Of a DNA stretch of 24,837 nucleotides, positions 7,266 to 16,264 are shown piece after piece (position 1 is the stretch's first letter; the number at the start of each line of letters is the position of its first letter). The position numbers and the translations under genes are program-made. Below the pieces are notes generated by a model. The model did no database searches. It had not been told where the DNA came from and saw only the letters and a program-made list of their open reading frames with translations. This DNA is from a virus: positions 1-24,837 of IMG/VR virus record IMGVR_UViG_3300021197_000416. One strand, given 5' to 3'.

Positions 7266-10028
7266 ATGAAAGATCAATTTAGGCGTTTTAGCAGCGCAAT
7301 GCCGCGTTTTACTCAAGGTCGCGTAACAGCCGCCGGGGTATCACAACAAGCTGTTCCTGACTTTCAGTCATCTATGCGCGGTCTAAACCCGATGGCTGGT
7401 GATATGACCGGCGCGTTCCAAAAGTTCTTTGGGTCTCTTAATGAGTCCGCTCAGTCGATTGTGGACACCCAGAACAGGATCGAAATTCAGCGCGAAAAGG
7501 ACATCAATAAGTTTGCAGCACTAGCCGGAGAAGTCGCTGGTCAGCGTGTTGTTAACGATCCTGCCAACAAAGATAAATCACCGACTGAACTCGTGGCGCT
7601 CAACCCAGACCGGTTTGACTACAAAGGCGAATCAATTACCGGAAGACGCTCGTTTAGTGAAGAGTTCTCGAAAGCAGTTGGACGGCAGACAGGCACCGCC
7701 GCTTTCCTTCAGTTTCAAAGTTATCTTGACGAAAACCAAATTCCGTTAGAGCAAGCTGAAGCTGAAAAAGACAAATGGTGGACTGCCAATTTTGGCGAAG
7801 GCACCGGGAACCCGCACCACGATCTTTACGCTCAAACGACGTGGGCGAATAACATTGAGCAGTGGAGTTTCGACACTCAAAAACAACTCACAGCACAATC
7901 AAGAGAACGACTACAAACGACGGCAAATCGCAACGTTGCTCGGTTATTTGATACTCCTACTTTTGGCCTTAAAGAGATGGCCGAAGCGAATGCTATAATT
8001 GCAAAGGCGTTTCCTAATTTATCGGTCGGTCAAGTTCAGTCTCATGTAGTCGGCAAGATGCTCGATACCGCGTATAAAAAACCTGCTTTAGCTCATCGCG
8101 CTATACAACTGATGAACGAGCCTCCAGAAATAAATGACGACGGTGAGCTTGGTCAGAGTTTCCGTGAACGGTTTCCAAATGAATACCAGAAACACGCAGC
8201 CGTCTTAAAACAACGGTCAGACCAGCATATTACTCACGAAGGCGCGAGAGCAGTAGCAGCGGTGGATGCGAAAGTAGCCAGCATCGGGGCAATGCCGAGC
8301 GAAACGATAGCTGAGTTTAACGCTAAATATCAGGCACTCATTAACGCTGGGCTTGATATTGGCCTGCTTAACAACACGTCCGGCGTAGGTGGTAAAAACG
8401 TAAAAAAACTTAGCGCTAAAATTACTGAAATATTCACTGATCTAGGCATTAAACAGACTAACGCCAACATAATGCGAAGAGCGATGTTTGGCGCTGGACC
8501 ACCACTCCTTCCGCAGACTGATGCGTCACTGGAGGGTATGGGCGCGAACGAGGACTTTGAAAAACGTGCGCAGGAAATAGCTAGAAGAAACGTACCATCC
8601 AGCAGGCTTCCTTCCTGGATGACACCAGAGCAAAGGAACAACGCGTGGAATCAGGAGACGAGTAGTCTGGACCCATTGGGAAATGACGATGATGCTGCAA
8701 AATATGGTCAAGCCGGTCGTAATCTCTATCTGGGTAATGGAGGATGGATTGCAGAAGAATTTACAAATACGATGTACCAAGGCATTAACTCTAAAGATGT
8801 AAACCAGATTAAGCGAGCAATAAAAATTCTTGCTATAGTTGACGAAAAAGGAGAATGGTACGCTGCCAAACACTTTAAGAAAGACCCTTTAACTCTTCTT
8901 AAATACGAGGCGTATTCAATACCCGGCGCGCAGTTACAAGAAAAAATCGATCTATTTTCTAGTGACGACTTTCAAGCCGCAGTGAAAGATTTTAGCTTAG
9001 AGCGGTTAGTTAAAGCCGAAGATAGTGATGTTAAAAGTAAAGACGACATAAATGCTTGGCTGAACAAAAACTTCTACGGGGACGGCGAATATAGTAAAAC
9101 GATGGGCGAGCTTGTCCTCAACAATAATTATCGGCTTAGCAAGGATCCTGTACTTTCACCGGCAGTCAAAGCTGCTGTACCCGCCATTGCCAGGGTCGTT
9201 TACGCGACGCACCTGGTGCAAAACCGCGAGCTTGGCATTAAAGATCTCAGAGAAGAGGTCGCAAAATATCTAAGAAAGATTACGGTTCCAGGCATCGACG
9301 ATAACCCAGAGTTTGCTGATGCCACACCATTTGACCCATCGATCCCCGATGAAGCGAACCGCCGTAAGGTACGGTGGGGTCTGCACGTCGTTAATCCTTT
9401 AGGCAAGGTTGAAAACACGATTGCAAACACCCGGCGCGCCGTTGATGAAATCACAAGTACCGGCATCACCGGTCTTAGAACCGATGGCGAAATTCCAGAT
9501 TTATACACGATACCAAGCGACACCATAGCTGGACCTGCGCGGTTAATTATGGACCGCAATACGAGCGGCCCGTACATACTTCCGATAGGCGTACCGTTTC
9601 AGACGCAAAACGTCTACGACGAAGACGGTGAACGTTACCAACTTGCTGATCAATTTAACCTCTTCAGTCCAGGCTTCAAAAACGTCGACGTAAAGTTCAC
9701 TGGAGAAGAAGCCGCAGACAAAGAACTCGCATCCCGTTTTCTGCACAAATCAATCACTTTGCACCCTTTTGTACGAGGTGGAGAACTTCTCGGATACAGC
9801 ATGTCGATCATGCCTCATTTCCGCCAGTTATCTCCTAGCGATGAGGATCTCATACAACAGGCGCTAAACCCAGGACCACTTGTCTCACCGCCAGTCTCTG
9901 GTGTTGCGCAACCAGTTGAACGTCCACTCGCAGCAGCGACAGCAGAACAACGTCTTGAAGACGCAAACCAACGTGAACAGCGTCGATTAGAACAAATGCG
10001 AAGACTTAACGACGAGGGATTAAACTAA
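7266..10028 (+). CDS. Internal core / ejection protein (T7 gp15-like)
   Basis: Probable middle component of the ejectosome, which spans the periplasm during DNA entry. The 920 residues are longer than T7 gp15 (747). The N-terminus (QGRVTAAGVSQQAVPDFQSSMRGLNPM) is flexible and leads into helices with GAFQKFFGSLNESAQSIVDTQNRIEIQREKD, the layout seen in gp15 proteins. The C-terminal 50 residues are Pro- and then Gln/Glu/Arg-rich. I find no enzymatic motif. The assignment rests mainly on gene order, size and helical composition. The ribosome binding site is AAGGGG, about ten bases upstream. The part from about 7900 to 9250 looks richer in A+T and uses more ATA, TTA and AGA codons than its neighbours. 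The stop overlaps the next ATG by one base. Confidence 0.75.
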   Translation: MKDQFRRFSSAMPRFTQGRVTAAGVSQQAVPDFQSSMRGLNPMAGDMTGAFQKFFGSLNESAQSIVDTQNRIEIQREKDINKFAALAGEVAGQRVVNDPANKDKSPTELVALNPDRFDYKGESITGRRSFSEEFSKAVGRQTGTAAFLQFQSYLDENQIPLEQAEAEKDKWWTANFGEGTGNPHHDLYAQTTWANNIEQWSFDTQKQLTAQSRERLQTTANRNVARLFDTPTFGLKEMAEANAIIAKAFPNLSVGQVQSHVVGKMLDTAYKKPALAHRAIQLMNEPPEINDDGELGQSFRERFPNEYQKHAAVLKQRSDQHITHEGARAVAAVDAKVASIGAMPSETIAEFNAKYQALINAGLDIGLLNNTSGVGGKNVKKLSAKITEIFTDLGIKQTNANIMRRAMFGAGPPLLPQTDASLEGMGANEDFEKRAQEIARRNVPSSRLPSWMTPEQRNNAWNQETSSLDPLGNDDDAAKYGQAGRNLYLGNGGWIAEEFTNTMYQGINSKDVNQIKRAIKILAIVDEKGEWYAAKHFKKDPLTLLKYEAYSIPGAQLQEKIDLFSSDDFQAAVKDFSLERLVKAEDSDVKSKDDINAWLNKNFYGDGEYSKTMGELVLNNNYRLSKDPVLSPAVKAAVPAIARVVYATHLVQNRELGIKDLREEVAKYLRKITVPGIDDNPEFADATPFDPSIPDEANRRKVRWGLHVVNPLGKVENTIANTRRAVDEITSTGITGLRTDGEIPDLYTIPSDTIAGPARLIMDRNTSGPYILPIGVPFQTQNVYDEDGERYQLADQFNLFSPGFKNVDVKFTGEEAADKELASRFLHKSITLHPFVRGGELLGYSMSIMPHFRQLSPSDEDLIQQALNPGPLVSPPVSGVAQPVERPLAAATAEQRLEDANQREQRRLEQMRRLNDEGLN

Positions 10029-11794
10029 TGAGTCTGTTTGACCTCTTTTCAAACGAACCACTGAGCCTTGAGCATCTCGAAACCATTATGGACCCCGCCG
10101 AGTACAACAGAGAAGTTCATAATGCCATTCGTCAAAAAATGAAGGACGGCGGTTTTCTATCGCCGACCGAAAACGTCACAAATTTCAACATGAGCGATAA
10201 GGAAGATCCTGATGTATCTTTTGGCGACTGGATGCTTGGCATAATGCAGCGTGTCACAAACAAAGATCCGAGCGCACTTGATAAGCCCGGTGGCAAAGAC
10301 GCTTATTTCCAAAGGCGTTTCGAGTTCATCACGTCACACGAAGGTTGGCGTAAGAAGACATACAAAGATTCCCGGTTGCTGCGAACAGTGGGCTATGGCT
10401 TTAACCTTGAGGAACCGACAAACCGGGACGTTTATAAGAAAGCTCTGGGTAAGACCGACAAAGACTATGATGCACTTAGAGATGGTAAAACCACTCTGAC
10501 TAAGCGCGAAGGACGTATCCTTTTTGAAGCTGCGGCAGGTGCAGCGGAAACACTTATCTCAAACACTTTTGCCGACGTCGATCTGAAGGGATACCAACGT
10601 CTTGCGCTGGTTTCACTAGCGTATAACCACCCTAAGTTAATCGGTCCAAATCTGACAAAACATGTCAAAGCTGGAGACGCAGACGCCGTTATCGAAGAAA
10701 TACGCGAAAGATCCAATTTTCACAAAATACCCGGCATCGCGAACCGAAGAGCGGAAGAAGCGGATATGTTTTCTGGCATGTCTCCTGACGATGCAGAAGA
10801 GACCGAATGGTCACTTGGCAGTCTGTTAGGATTTAGCCGTGCTGAAGCCGCCACAATGACATCATCTGACGACCTGATTGAGAACGGTCGTGATCGTCAG
10901 CCGCCTCTGCCGCCTCGTCGTGAAGATTCGATCCAGCAAAATGAAGTCAACGAAGGTGTACCATTACCACCTCGTCGTGATCCACCAGAGGTTACGGAAC
11001 GTAAAAATCGTCAAATCAAACGCATCGCTGATTACCAGCAAATGAACCTCGAAGAAGGTGGAAGTGTCGAACCGCTTGAACAGGTTGCTCAGTCAGCTGC
11101 TACCAAACGCAATCCGATGGCTTACATCGTTGAAAAACTCATGGGAACGAAAGAAAGCACCAAGGAAGGCTCAGACACGCTTAAGGCTCTCTTCGAACAG
11201 CTTTTGCCGTCTATGGACTGGAAAAATATCAACCTTGATAGCGAAGCGAACCCGAAGACTTCTTTTGCATGGTGCGCGACTTTCATCAGTGCTGTGCTTT
11301 CAGCTACAGGTAATCTGCCAGAGAACGCACCGTCCATTGGTCAATTAGAGTCAGATTCTTGGCTAGTTCGTACTGCCAAAAAGATTGGTTTCAAGAACAA
11401 AAACGACGCCACTCGCGCTCTAGCGTACCAGTCCGTCGGCACAGACATACCGATGGATCGTAACGCACAATCCAGCAACGGCGCTCAACCCGTGGCAACA
11501 GCTGTACCAAAAGAGTTACCGATAGGTTCACTCGTTATCTTTGACTGGAACCTAAACAGTGACAAAAAAGGTGGTCATGTCGCGTTTTATGCTGGTCGAA
11601 CGCAGATGCGTCATTCCAAAAAGCTCGGCAAAAAGGTGCAGCATGTCCTCGTTCTTGGAGGAAATCAGGCAGACACAGTCAAGCTCTCATGGTTCCCTGT
11701 ACCTGACATTAAAAGCATGAAAAAGCTGAACTCAATTCCAGAAATGTCGGAACAGGAGCTGGCGCGTTTGAATGAACTTGTGGTCGCTTCATAA
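10028..11794 (+). CDS. Virion-associated bifunctional peptidoglycan hydrolase (GH24 lysozyme + CHAP/NlpC-like domain)
   Basis: A 588-residue protein with two separate cell-wall-degrading domains. Residues about 95-250 resemble T4-type lysozyme (GH24): FITSHEGW...YKDSRLLRTVGYGF places E105, D114 and T120 with the spacing of the T4 catalytic triad E11, D20, T26. Residues about 360-560 resemble the CHAP/NlpC-P60-like TIGR02594 family: WCATFISAVL (C416), PIGSLVIFDW, GGHVAFYAGR (H517) and VLGGNQADTVKLSWFP (N546). The linker (about 255-345) is disordered and contains PLPPRR twice. The first 80 residues have no signal peptide. One-base overlaps on both sides place it between the gp15- and gp16-like genes, so it is most likely an ejected virion protein that opens the wall during entry. 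A role in lysis cannot be excluded, as no other endolysin is in the window. Confidence 0.85.
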   Translation: MSLFDLFSNEPLSLEHLETIMDPAEYNREVHNAIRQKMKDGGFLSPTENVTNFNMSDKEDPDVSFGDWMLGIMQRVTNKDPSALDKPGGKDAYFQRRFEFITSHEGWRKKTYKDSRLLRTVGYGFNLEEPTNRDVYKKALGKTDKDYDALRDGKTTLTKREGRILFEAAAGAAETLISNTFADVDLKGYQRLALVSLAYNHPKLIGPNLTKHVKAGDADAVIEEIRERSNFHKIPGIANRRAEEADMFSGMSPDDAEETEWSLGSLLGFSRAEAATMTSSDDLIENGRDRQPPLPPRREDSIQQNEVNEGVPLPPRRDPPEVTERKNRQIKRIADYQQMNLEEGGSVEPLEQVAQSAATKRNPMAYIVEKLMGTKESTKEGSDTLKALFEQLLPSMDWKNINLDSEANPKTSFAWCATFISAVLSATGNLPENAPSIGQLESDSWLVRTAKKIGFKNKNDATRALAYQSVGTDIPMDRNAQSSNGAQPVATAVPKELPIGSLVIFDWNLNSDKKGGHVAFYAGRTQMRHSKKLGKKVQHVLVLGGNQADTVKLSWFPVPDIKSMKKLNSIPEMSEQELARLNELVVAS

Positions 11795-14700
11795 TGACAG
11801 AGATCATTGAACTGGACGTCGCGGGCGCAGAACGACGAGAGCAAATCCGAAATTTTCAAAATGCGGTAAACGGACATATTGATATCGCAAGGCCCGAAGA
11901 TGCCGGTGCGTTCGAGACTGCTGGCCTGATCTGGAGTCAAGAAACCATAATAGGCAGCGCGATTACTTATGGTCTTTCCAAAGACACACGCACTGGGTTC
12001 TACGAGTACGACAAAAACTTCAATCCGATCCGCCTTTGGAGCAATAATCGAGACCAATTTGACGACATTAGTCCGTATATCCGACAGGGCATGTTCAATG
12101 ACGTCATTAGCGAGCAGCAATTTCTGGACCGCCGTGAGCGTCTGCTCGACGAACAAAAGCGTCGGGAGCGTATAGCAAACGGCAGCGGCTGGGGTATGGC
12201 GTTGGGTATGGGTCTATCGCTGATAGACATCGCCACGCTCATGCCAATAGGCGGTTGGGTCTCAAAAGGTAACACCCTCGCAAAAGTCGGAAAGATGGCG
12301 TTTGCCGGTAGTACACTGACAGCTGCACAAGAAGCCGTTTTGCACATGCAGCAAGACCTTCGGACAAACGAAGAGTCCTTTATGAACATCGGCATCTCTG
12401 CGCCGATTGGCGGCGGCTTTGGTCTCTTTGCCAGCGCGTTAAACCCAGCGTCCAAGTTAAATATAAATCATCCTGAAAACCCGTTTCATAGAAACAATAA
12501 CATCGGAATGGGCTTCGCGAAGATCGGTGATGCCATCAGCGACAGTCTTATTTTCAAACGGACTGCAAAAGGGGTCGAGGTTGTACGCGACAGCAGTGTC
12601 GGTGCTGCAACGATTAAAACCGGAAAAGTTGTGAAAGCCGGTGTTGTCGACTTACCACTTCGAACGCTCGCCAAAGCACTCCCGGTCGGTCGGATGCTTT
12701 ACGCGCAATCCAACAAAGCACGCGAAATCGGTCAGAAACTTGTTGATGGCGGTGGAATACGCCTCGACACAGATGAGGTCGGTAAAGTGGTGTTGTCAGT
12801 CGATGACTATAAACCGTTCTTTATGAATGACTTTAATCAAACCTTTGAAAACGCGGCAGCTGCTTTCAACGAAATCCAAGAGAAACTTGCAGAAACCCTT
12901 GGTCAAACCCAAAACAGGACTGTACGTGCGACCGGTTCCTCAATGCGTCAAGCAGGTCGTTTCTTCACTGATCAAGCGGACGTTGTCCGGGGACGTGAGT
13001 CCGGCGGGCCGCAGACCGGTAGTCACTTCGAGGACTTTGAGTTCCAAGATGTCACTTACAAAATCTTATTCGAAGACCTCGATGAGAATACAATTAAAAA
13101 TCTGACAGATCGTTTTGGCGACAAGGGCGCAGACATTATTTTGAAGGCCGCTCGCAAGCAGGCGGGTGATATCCATCAGGTCAACCATCGTATGGAAAAC
13201 ATGATGGTTGAGGCAGGAATGATCACTGACAAGCAGCGAATGGGTGATGACTACGGCCTGGCTCAGTTGTGGAACCCTCGGTCAATGCGCGGTGGAAACC
13301 GTGAGGCCGCAGTAAATTTCTTTATGTCAAAGTTTCTCGACAAGCCGACAAATACACCTACGGATAAATATCCAAACGGTTATCTGATGGACGAGTTTGG
13401 AATCACCGAAGACCAGTACGCGATGCTTGGACGCGAAGAGGTCAAAGTTGGTGATGAAGTTTTGTCAGTTGATCAAGGCATAACAGCCAAACGCGAGATC
13501 CTCGAAGACTGGTCCGGTAACACCTACGACCGCGCAGTCCTGCAAGCTGAGATGGATCTCAAGGTTGCAGAGGCCAGTTTGGAAGCATCTCGTAAAGAAG
13601 CTGTATGGAGCAGCCGAGACCTCAGACGGAACGAAACGGAGTACCGTCATTCAACAGTCGAAGAAGCTAAGAAGATACTTGAGCATCGTGTGTTGGAAAG
13701 AGATCGAGCTGTTGCTGAACGCCAAAAGCTGACGCTTGAACGGCAGGCTAATGACGTTGAGATCCGTCAACAAGAAGCAGATCTAAAAGCTCGGATGGCT
13801 CAGTTTCACGACACTGGAAGCGCCACTAGGGAGTTAAGCAAAGACAGAGGTGCTGTAAAAGAAGAGGCACTGGGTGAGTTCAATGAAGCTGTAGAATCTG
13901 CCAGGACAAAATCTCGTCCAATCAACGTTGCGCGCTTTGAGGCTGAGCCACCTAACTTTAACACTAGAGCCATTAAAGCAGCCGGAAGAAAACGCAGCGC
14001 AGCAAATGAAGCAATCGCTGCAATTCCTGACGACGCCCTAGACGCAACAGTCGCTCAAGCGGCAACCCGTCCGATTAGAAGTGATGATCTAATTCGCTTA
14101 AAGGACCGTCAGGCACAGATTGCTCGGCAGCTGTCGAAGTTAGAAAGCCGTCTCGAACGACTGGACCCAAAGATTGATCGTGTTTCAAAAGCAGTCGAAG
14201 AGGCGACCGAAGCCAAACGCGCTGTAGTCAACGGAACAGCCGCTCTCAGGGATGCGAAAAAGGAAGCTAACAAAGCCTTTAACGCTGCGAAGAAAGATAA
14301 AAAGAAAGCTGAACGTGTTCTCAGAAGAGACTTTGGATTGTCAAGACGAGGCTCAACGCCAGACGACAGTTGGCTTGACGCAACCTATGGCATGAAACGT
14401 GAGGACTACCTAAAGCTCGGCAAAGAAGATGTCACGGTCGACGGTAAAGTCTATGACGTAGAGGCCGGTAAAGTTTTCCGAAAAGAAGTTATGGCTGCGT
14501 ACAAAGACCTACCGATGCAGAAGAAGACTGCCGGTCGTAAGTTGCCAGTCCATATGTATGTCGAAGACCTTGTCGACAAACTTGGAAATCAAAACAAAAT
14601 TCCGCGTGGTGTTCTTGAGTCAGAAGCGTTTGCGTCTAATCGAACCAAAGACCGGCAGATCCATCTGACCAAAGCAGAACGCCGTGAAGCTGTCCGGCTT

Positions 14701-16239
14701 GGTCTGCTGCGTAACGATTTGTACGGCGTCATGCACTCTGCACACGAAGATATAGCTGCACGTTTAGCTTTGCGAAAAGTCTTCGGAACGGAAAACGTAG
14801 ACGACATTATTCCAGACGTTAAGGCCGATTATCAAAGTCTTATCGATCAAGCCAGGAACCGCAAAGATCTCAAGAATCCTGCGAAATATATAAAGCGACT
14901 GGAAAAAGAGAGGGATGGTCGTATTAAAGACATCAAAGGTCTTTGGGACAGACAGCTAGGTCTACACGGTCTTCCTGAAGATCCTGATGACTTCTTTCAT
15001 TGGTCGCTCCAAAAGCTGCGAGCGGCCAACTTTATTAAATACGGCACGGGTTTCCTCGTCTCAAGCCTGACCGATCCGGCGTCCGTCGCCTTAACCGCTG
15101 GTTTCCACGCGCTCTCAATGAAAAATTATAGAGCAATGAAACGAGCAATGAAGGGGGCGAGTAGTGATGAGGTTCGCAGGATCGCTGTTGAGTCTGAGCG
15201 TGTCCTACATAACCACCGGACTTTAAAGATTGCTGACGTCGAAGACATCAGAACAATGGCCGGAATTGGTGACAGAGGAAGTATGAAACACAACGTTACT
15301 TCAGGCATCGACAGAGCGATGCAGGGAATGACGGATACCGCCAGCGTCCTTTCAGGAATGATCTGGTGGAACACTCGCCTTAAAGCAATGGCGGTAATGG
15401 AGATGCAGCACAACTTAGTTGGCTTGATGAAGCAGTACGACAGCCTATTTGCGAAGGCTTCTGCCGACAATAAGAAGGCAAAATTGGAAATTTCTAACCT
15501 TGCCAGCATCGGAATTGGGACAGAACAAGCACGTCGTATCAGTCAAATGATGCAGAAGCATCCACCGATAAAGGAGGATGGCGTCTTTGAGATCGAAATG
15601 AGCCGTTGGCTTGACGAAGGTGACATAGGTCAGAAAGCCTATACCGATGTTGAGTTTGCTATGCGTCGCGTCTCAAATCGAGCCGTAATGACGCCTGGCG
15701 TTGGTGAGACACCCTTGTTCATGTCCAAGGGTTTCGCCAAGACAATGATGCAATTCCAGACTTATGGATTTGTTATTCTCAATCGCTTCATTGTTCCCGC
15801 TCTGCAACGCGGAATTAGCTATGGCGACATGACAGCAATCTTGTCCATGGGTCTCGCAGCTATGCTTGGAACAGTCGTGGTTGGTGCAAAGGACTTGCTA
15901 CGAACCGGTGAGATCAAAGAGCGTAACGCTGCCGAATGGGCATACGATACTTTGGATCGCTCAGGATACTTGATGTACCTGACGGTTCCATCATCAATTG
16001 CGTTCAACGTAGCGAACGTAGCGTTTGGACTAAAGTCCGCGCCGTCGCGATACGCAAATCAAAATAACACTTGGGGCATACTCTTTGGCCCATCAGCGAA
16101 CACGCTCATGGACATCAGTGGTCTCGCTGGTGGTGTCGCTTATGGCAACGCTGACGCAATAGCGAAACACGGATCAAAACTATTGCCGTTCCAAATCCTC
16201 AAGCAAGTTGGGGATCGCGTTGTGGACTTCGGAGACTAA
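11794..16239 (+). CDS. Large internal core / ejection protein (T7 gp16-like, without transglycosylase domain)
   Basis: A 1481-residue protein, slightly longer than T7 gp16 (1318), in the gp16 position. It probably forms the inner-membrane part of the DNA ejection channel. The N-terminus shows no lytic transglycosylase (SLT) motif; wall-degrading activity is in the preceding gene instead. Hydrophobic segments lie near residues 130-155 (GMALGMGLSLIDIATLMPIGG), 1080-1105 and 1346-1369 (MTAILSMGLAAMLGTVVVGA), plus a further one near 1395. Residues about 575-850 are highly charged and predicted by eye to be coiled coil (many E, K, R, A). This coiled coil is bracketed by two diverged copies of a 36-residue motif at 534-569 and 864-899. 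The C-terminal section, with FMSKGFAKTMMQFQTYGFVILNRFIVPALQRG, resembles the membrane-active end of other podoviral gp16 proteins. The start overlaps the upstream stop by one base. Confidence 0.82.
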   Translation: MTEIIELDVAGAERREQIRNFQNAVNGHIDIARPEDAGAFETAGLIWSQETIIGSAITYGLSKDTRTGFYEYDKNFNPIRLWSNNRDQFDDISPYIRQGMFNDVISEQQFLDRRERLLDEQKRRERIANGSGWGMALGMGLSLIDIATLMPIGGWVSKGNTLAKVGKMAFAGSTLTAAQEAVLHMQQDLRTNEESFMNIGISAPIGGGFGLFASALNPASKLNINHPENPFHRNNNIGMGFAKIGDAISDSLIFKRTAKGVEVVRDSSVGAATIKTGKVVKAGVVDLPLRTLAKALPVGRMLYAQSNKAREIGQKLVDGGGIRLDTDEVGKVVLSVDDYKPFFMNDFNQTFENAAAAFNEIQEKLAETLGQTQNRTVRATGSSMRQAGRFFTDQADVVRGRESGGPQTGSHFEDFEFQDVTYKILFEDLDENTIKNLTDRFGDKGADIILKAARKQAGDIHQVNHRMENMMVEAGMITDKQRMGDDYGLAQLWNPRSMRGGNREAAVNFFMSKFLDKPTNTPTDKYPNGYLMDEFGITEDQYAMLGREEVKVGDEVLSVDQGITAKREILEDWSGNTYDRAVLQAEMDLKVAEASLEASRKEAVWSSRDLRRNETEYRHSTVEEAKKILEHRVLERDRAVAERQKLTLERQANDVEIRQQEADLKARMAQFHDTGSATRELSKDRGAVKEEALGEFNEAVESARTKSRPINVARFEAEPPNFNTRAIKAAGRKRSAANEAIAAIPDDALDATVAQAATRPIRSDDLIRLKDRQAQIARQLSKLESRLERLDPKIDRVSKAVEEATEAKRAVVNGTAALRDAKKEANKAFNAAKKDKKKAERVLRRDFGLSRRGSTPDDSWLDATYGMKREDYLKLGKEDVTVDGKVYDVEAGKVFRKEVMAAYKDLPMQKKTAGRKLPVHMYVEDLVDKLGNQNKIPRGVLESEAFASNRTKDRQIHLTKAERREAVRLGLLRNDLYGVMHSAHEDIAARLALRKVFGTENVDDIIPDVKADYQSLIDQARNRKDLKNPAKYIKRLEKERDGRIKDIKGLWDRQLGLHGLPEDPDDFFHWSLQKLRAANFIKYGTGFLVSSLTDPASVALTAGFHALSMKNYRAMKRAMKGASSDEVRRIAVESERVLHNHRTLKIADVEDIRTMAGIGDRGSMKHNVTSGIDRAMQGMTDTASVLSGMIWWNTRLKAMAVMEMQHNLVGLMKQYDSLFAKASADNKKAKLEISNLASIGIGTEQARRISQMMQKHPPIKEDGVFEIEMSRWLDEGDIGQKAYTDVEFAMRRVSNRAVMTPGVGETPLFMSKGFAKTMMQFQTYGFVILNRFIVPALQRGISYGDMTAILSMGLAAMLGTVVVGAKDLLRTGEIKERNAAEWAYDTLDRSGYLMYLTVPSSIAFNVANVAFGLKSAPSRYANQNNTWGILFGPSANTLMDISGLAGGVAYGNADAIAKHGSKLLPFQILKQVGDRVVDFGD
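13393..13500 (+). repeat. Internal protein repeat, copy 1 (gp16-like residues 534-569)
   Basis: The encoded motif FGxxxxxYxxLGxExVxV...V...V..G..xxE aligns without gaps to copy 2, exactly 330 codons downstream. By eye 11 of 36 residues are identical and about ten more are conservative. It lies just before the charged coiled-coil section. Confidence 0.6.
14383..14490 (+). repeat. Internal protein repeat, copy 2 (gp16-like residues 864-899)
   Basis: Partner of the copy at 13393-13500, with shared pattern (F/Y)G(I/M)...YxxLG(R/K)E(E/D)V and later V, V, G, E positions. It lies just after the coiled-coil section. The DNA similarity is low, so the duplication, if real, is old. Confidence 0.6.
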
Positions 16240-16264
16240 CTCAAAAAGGAAAATGAGGTAAAAT

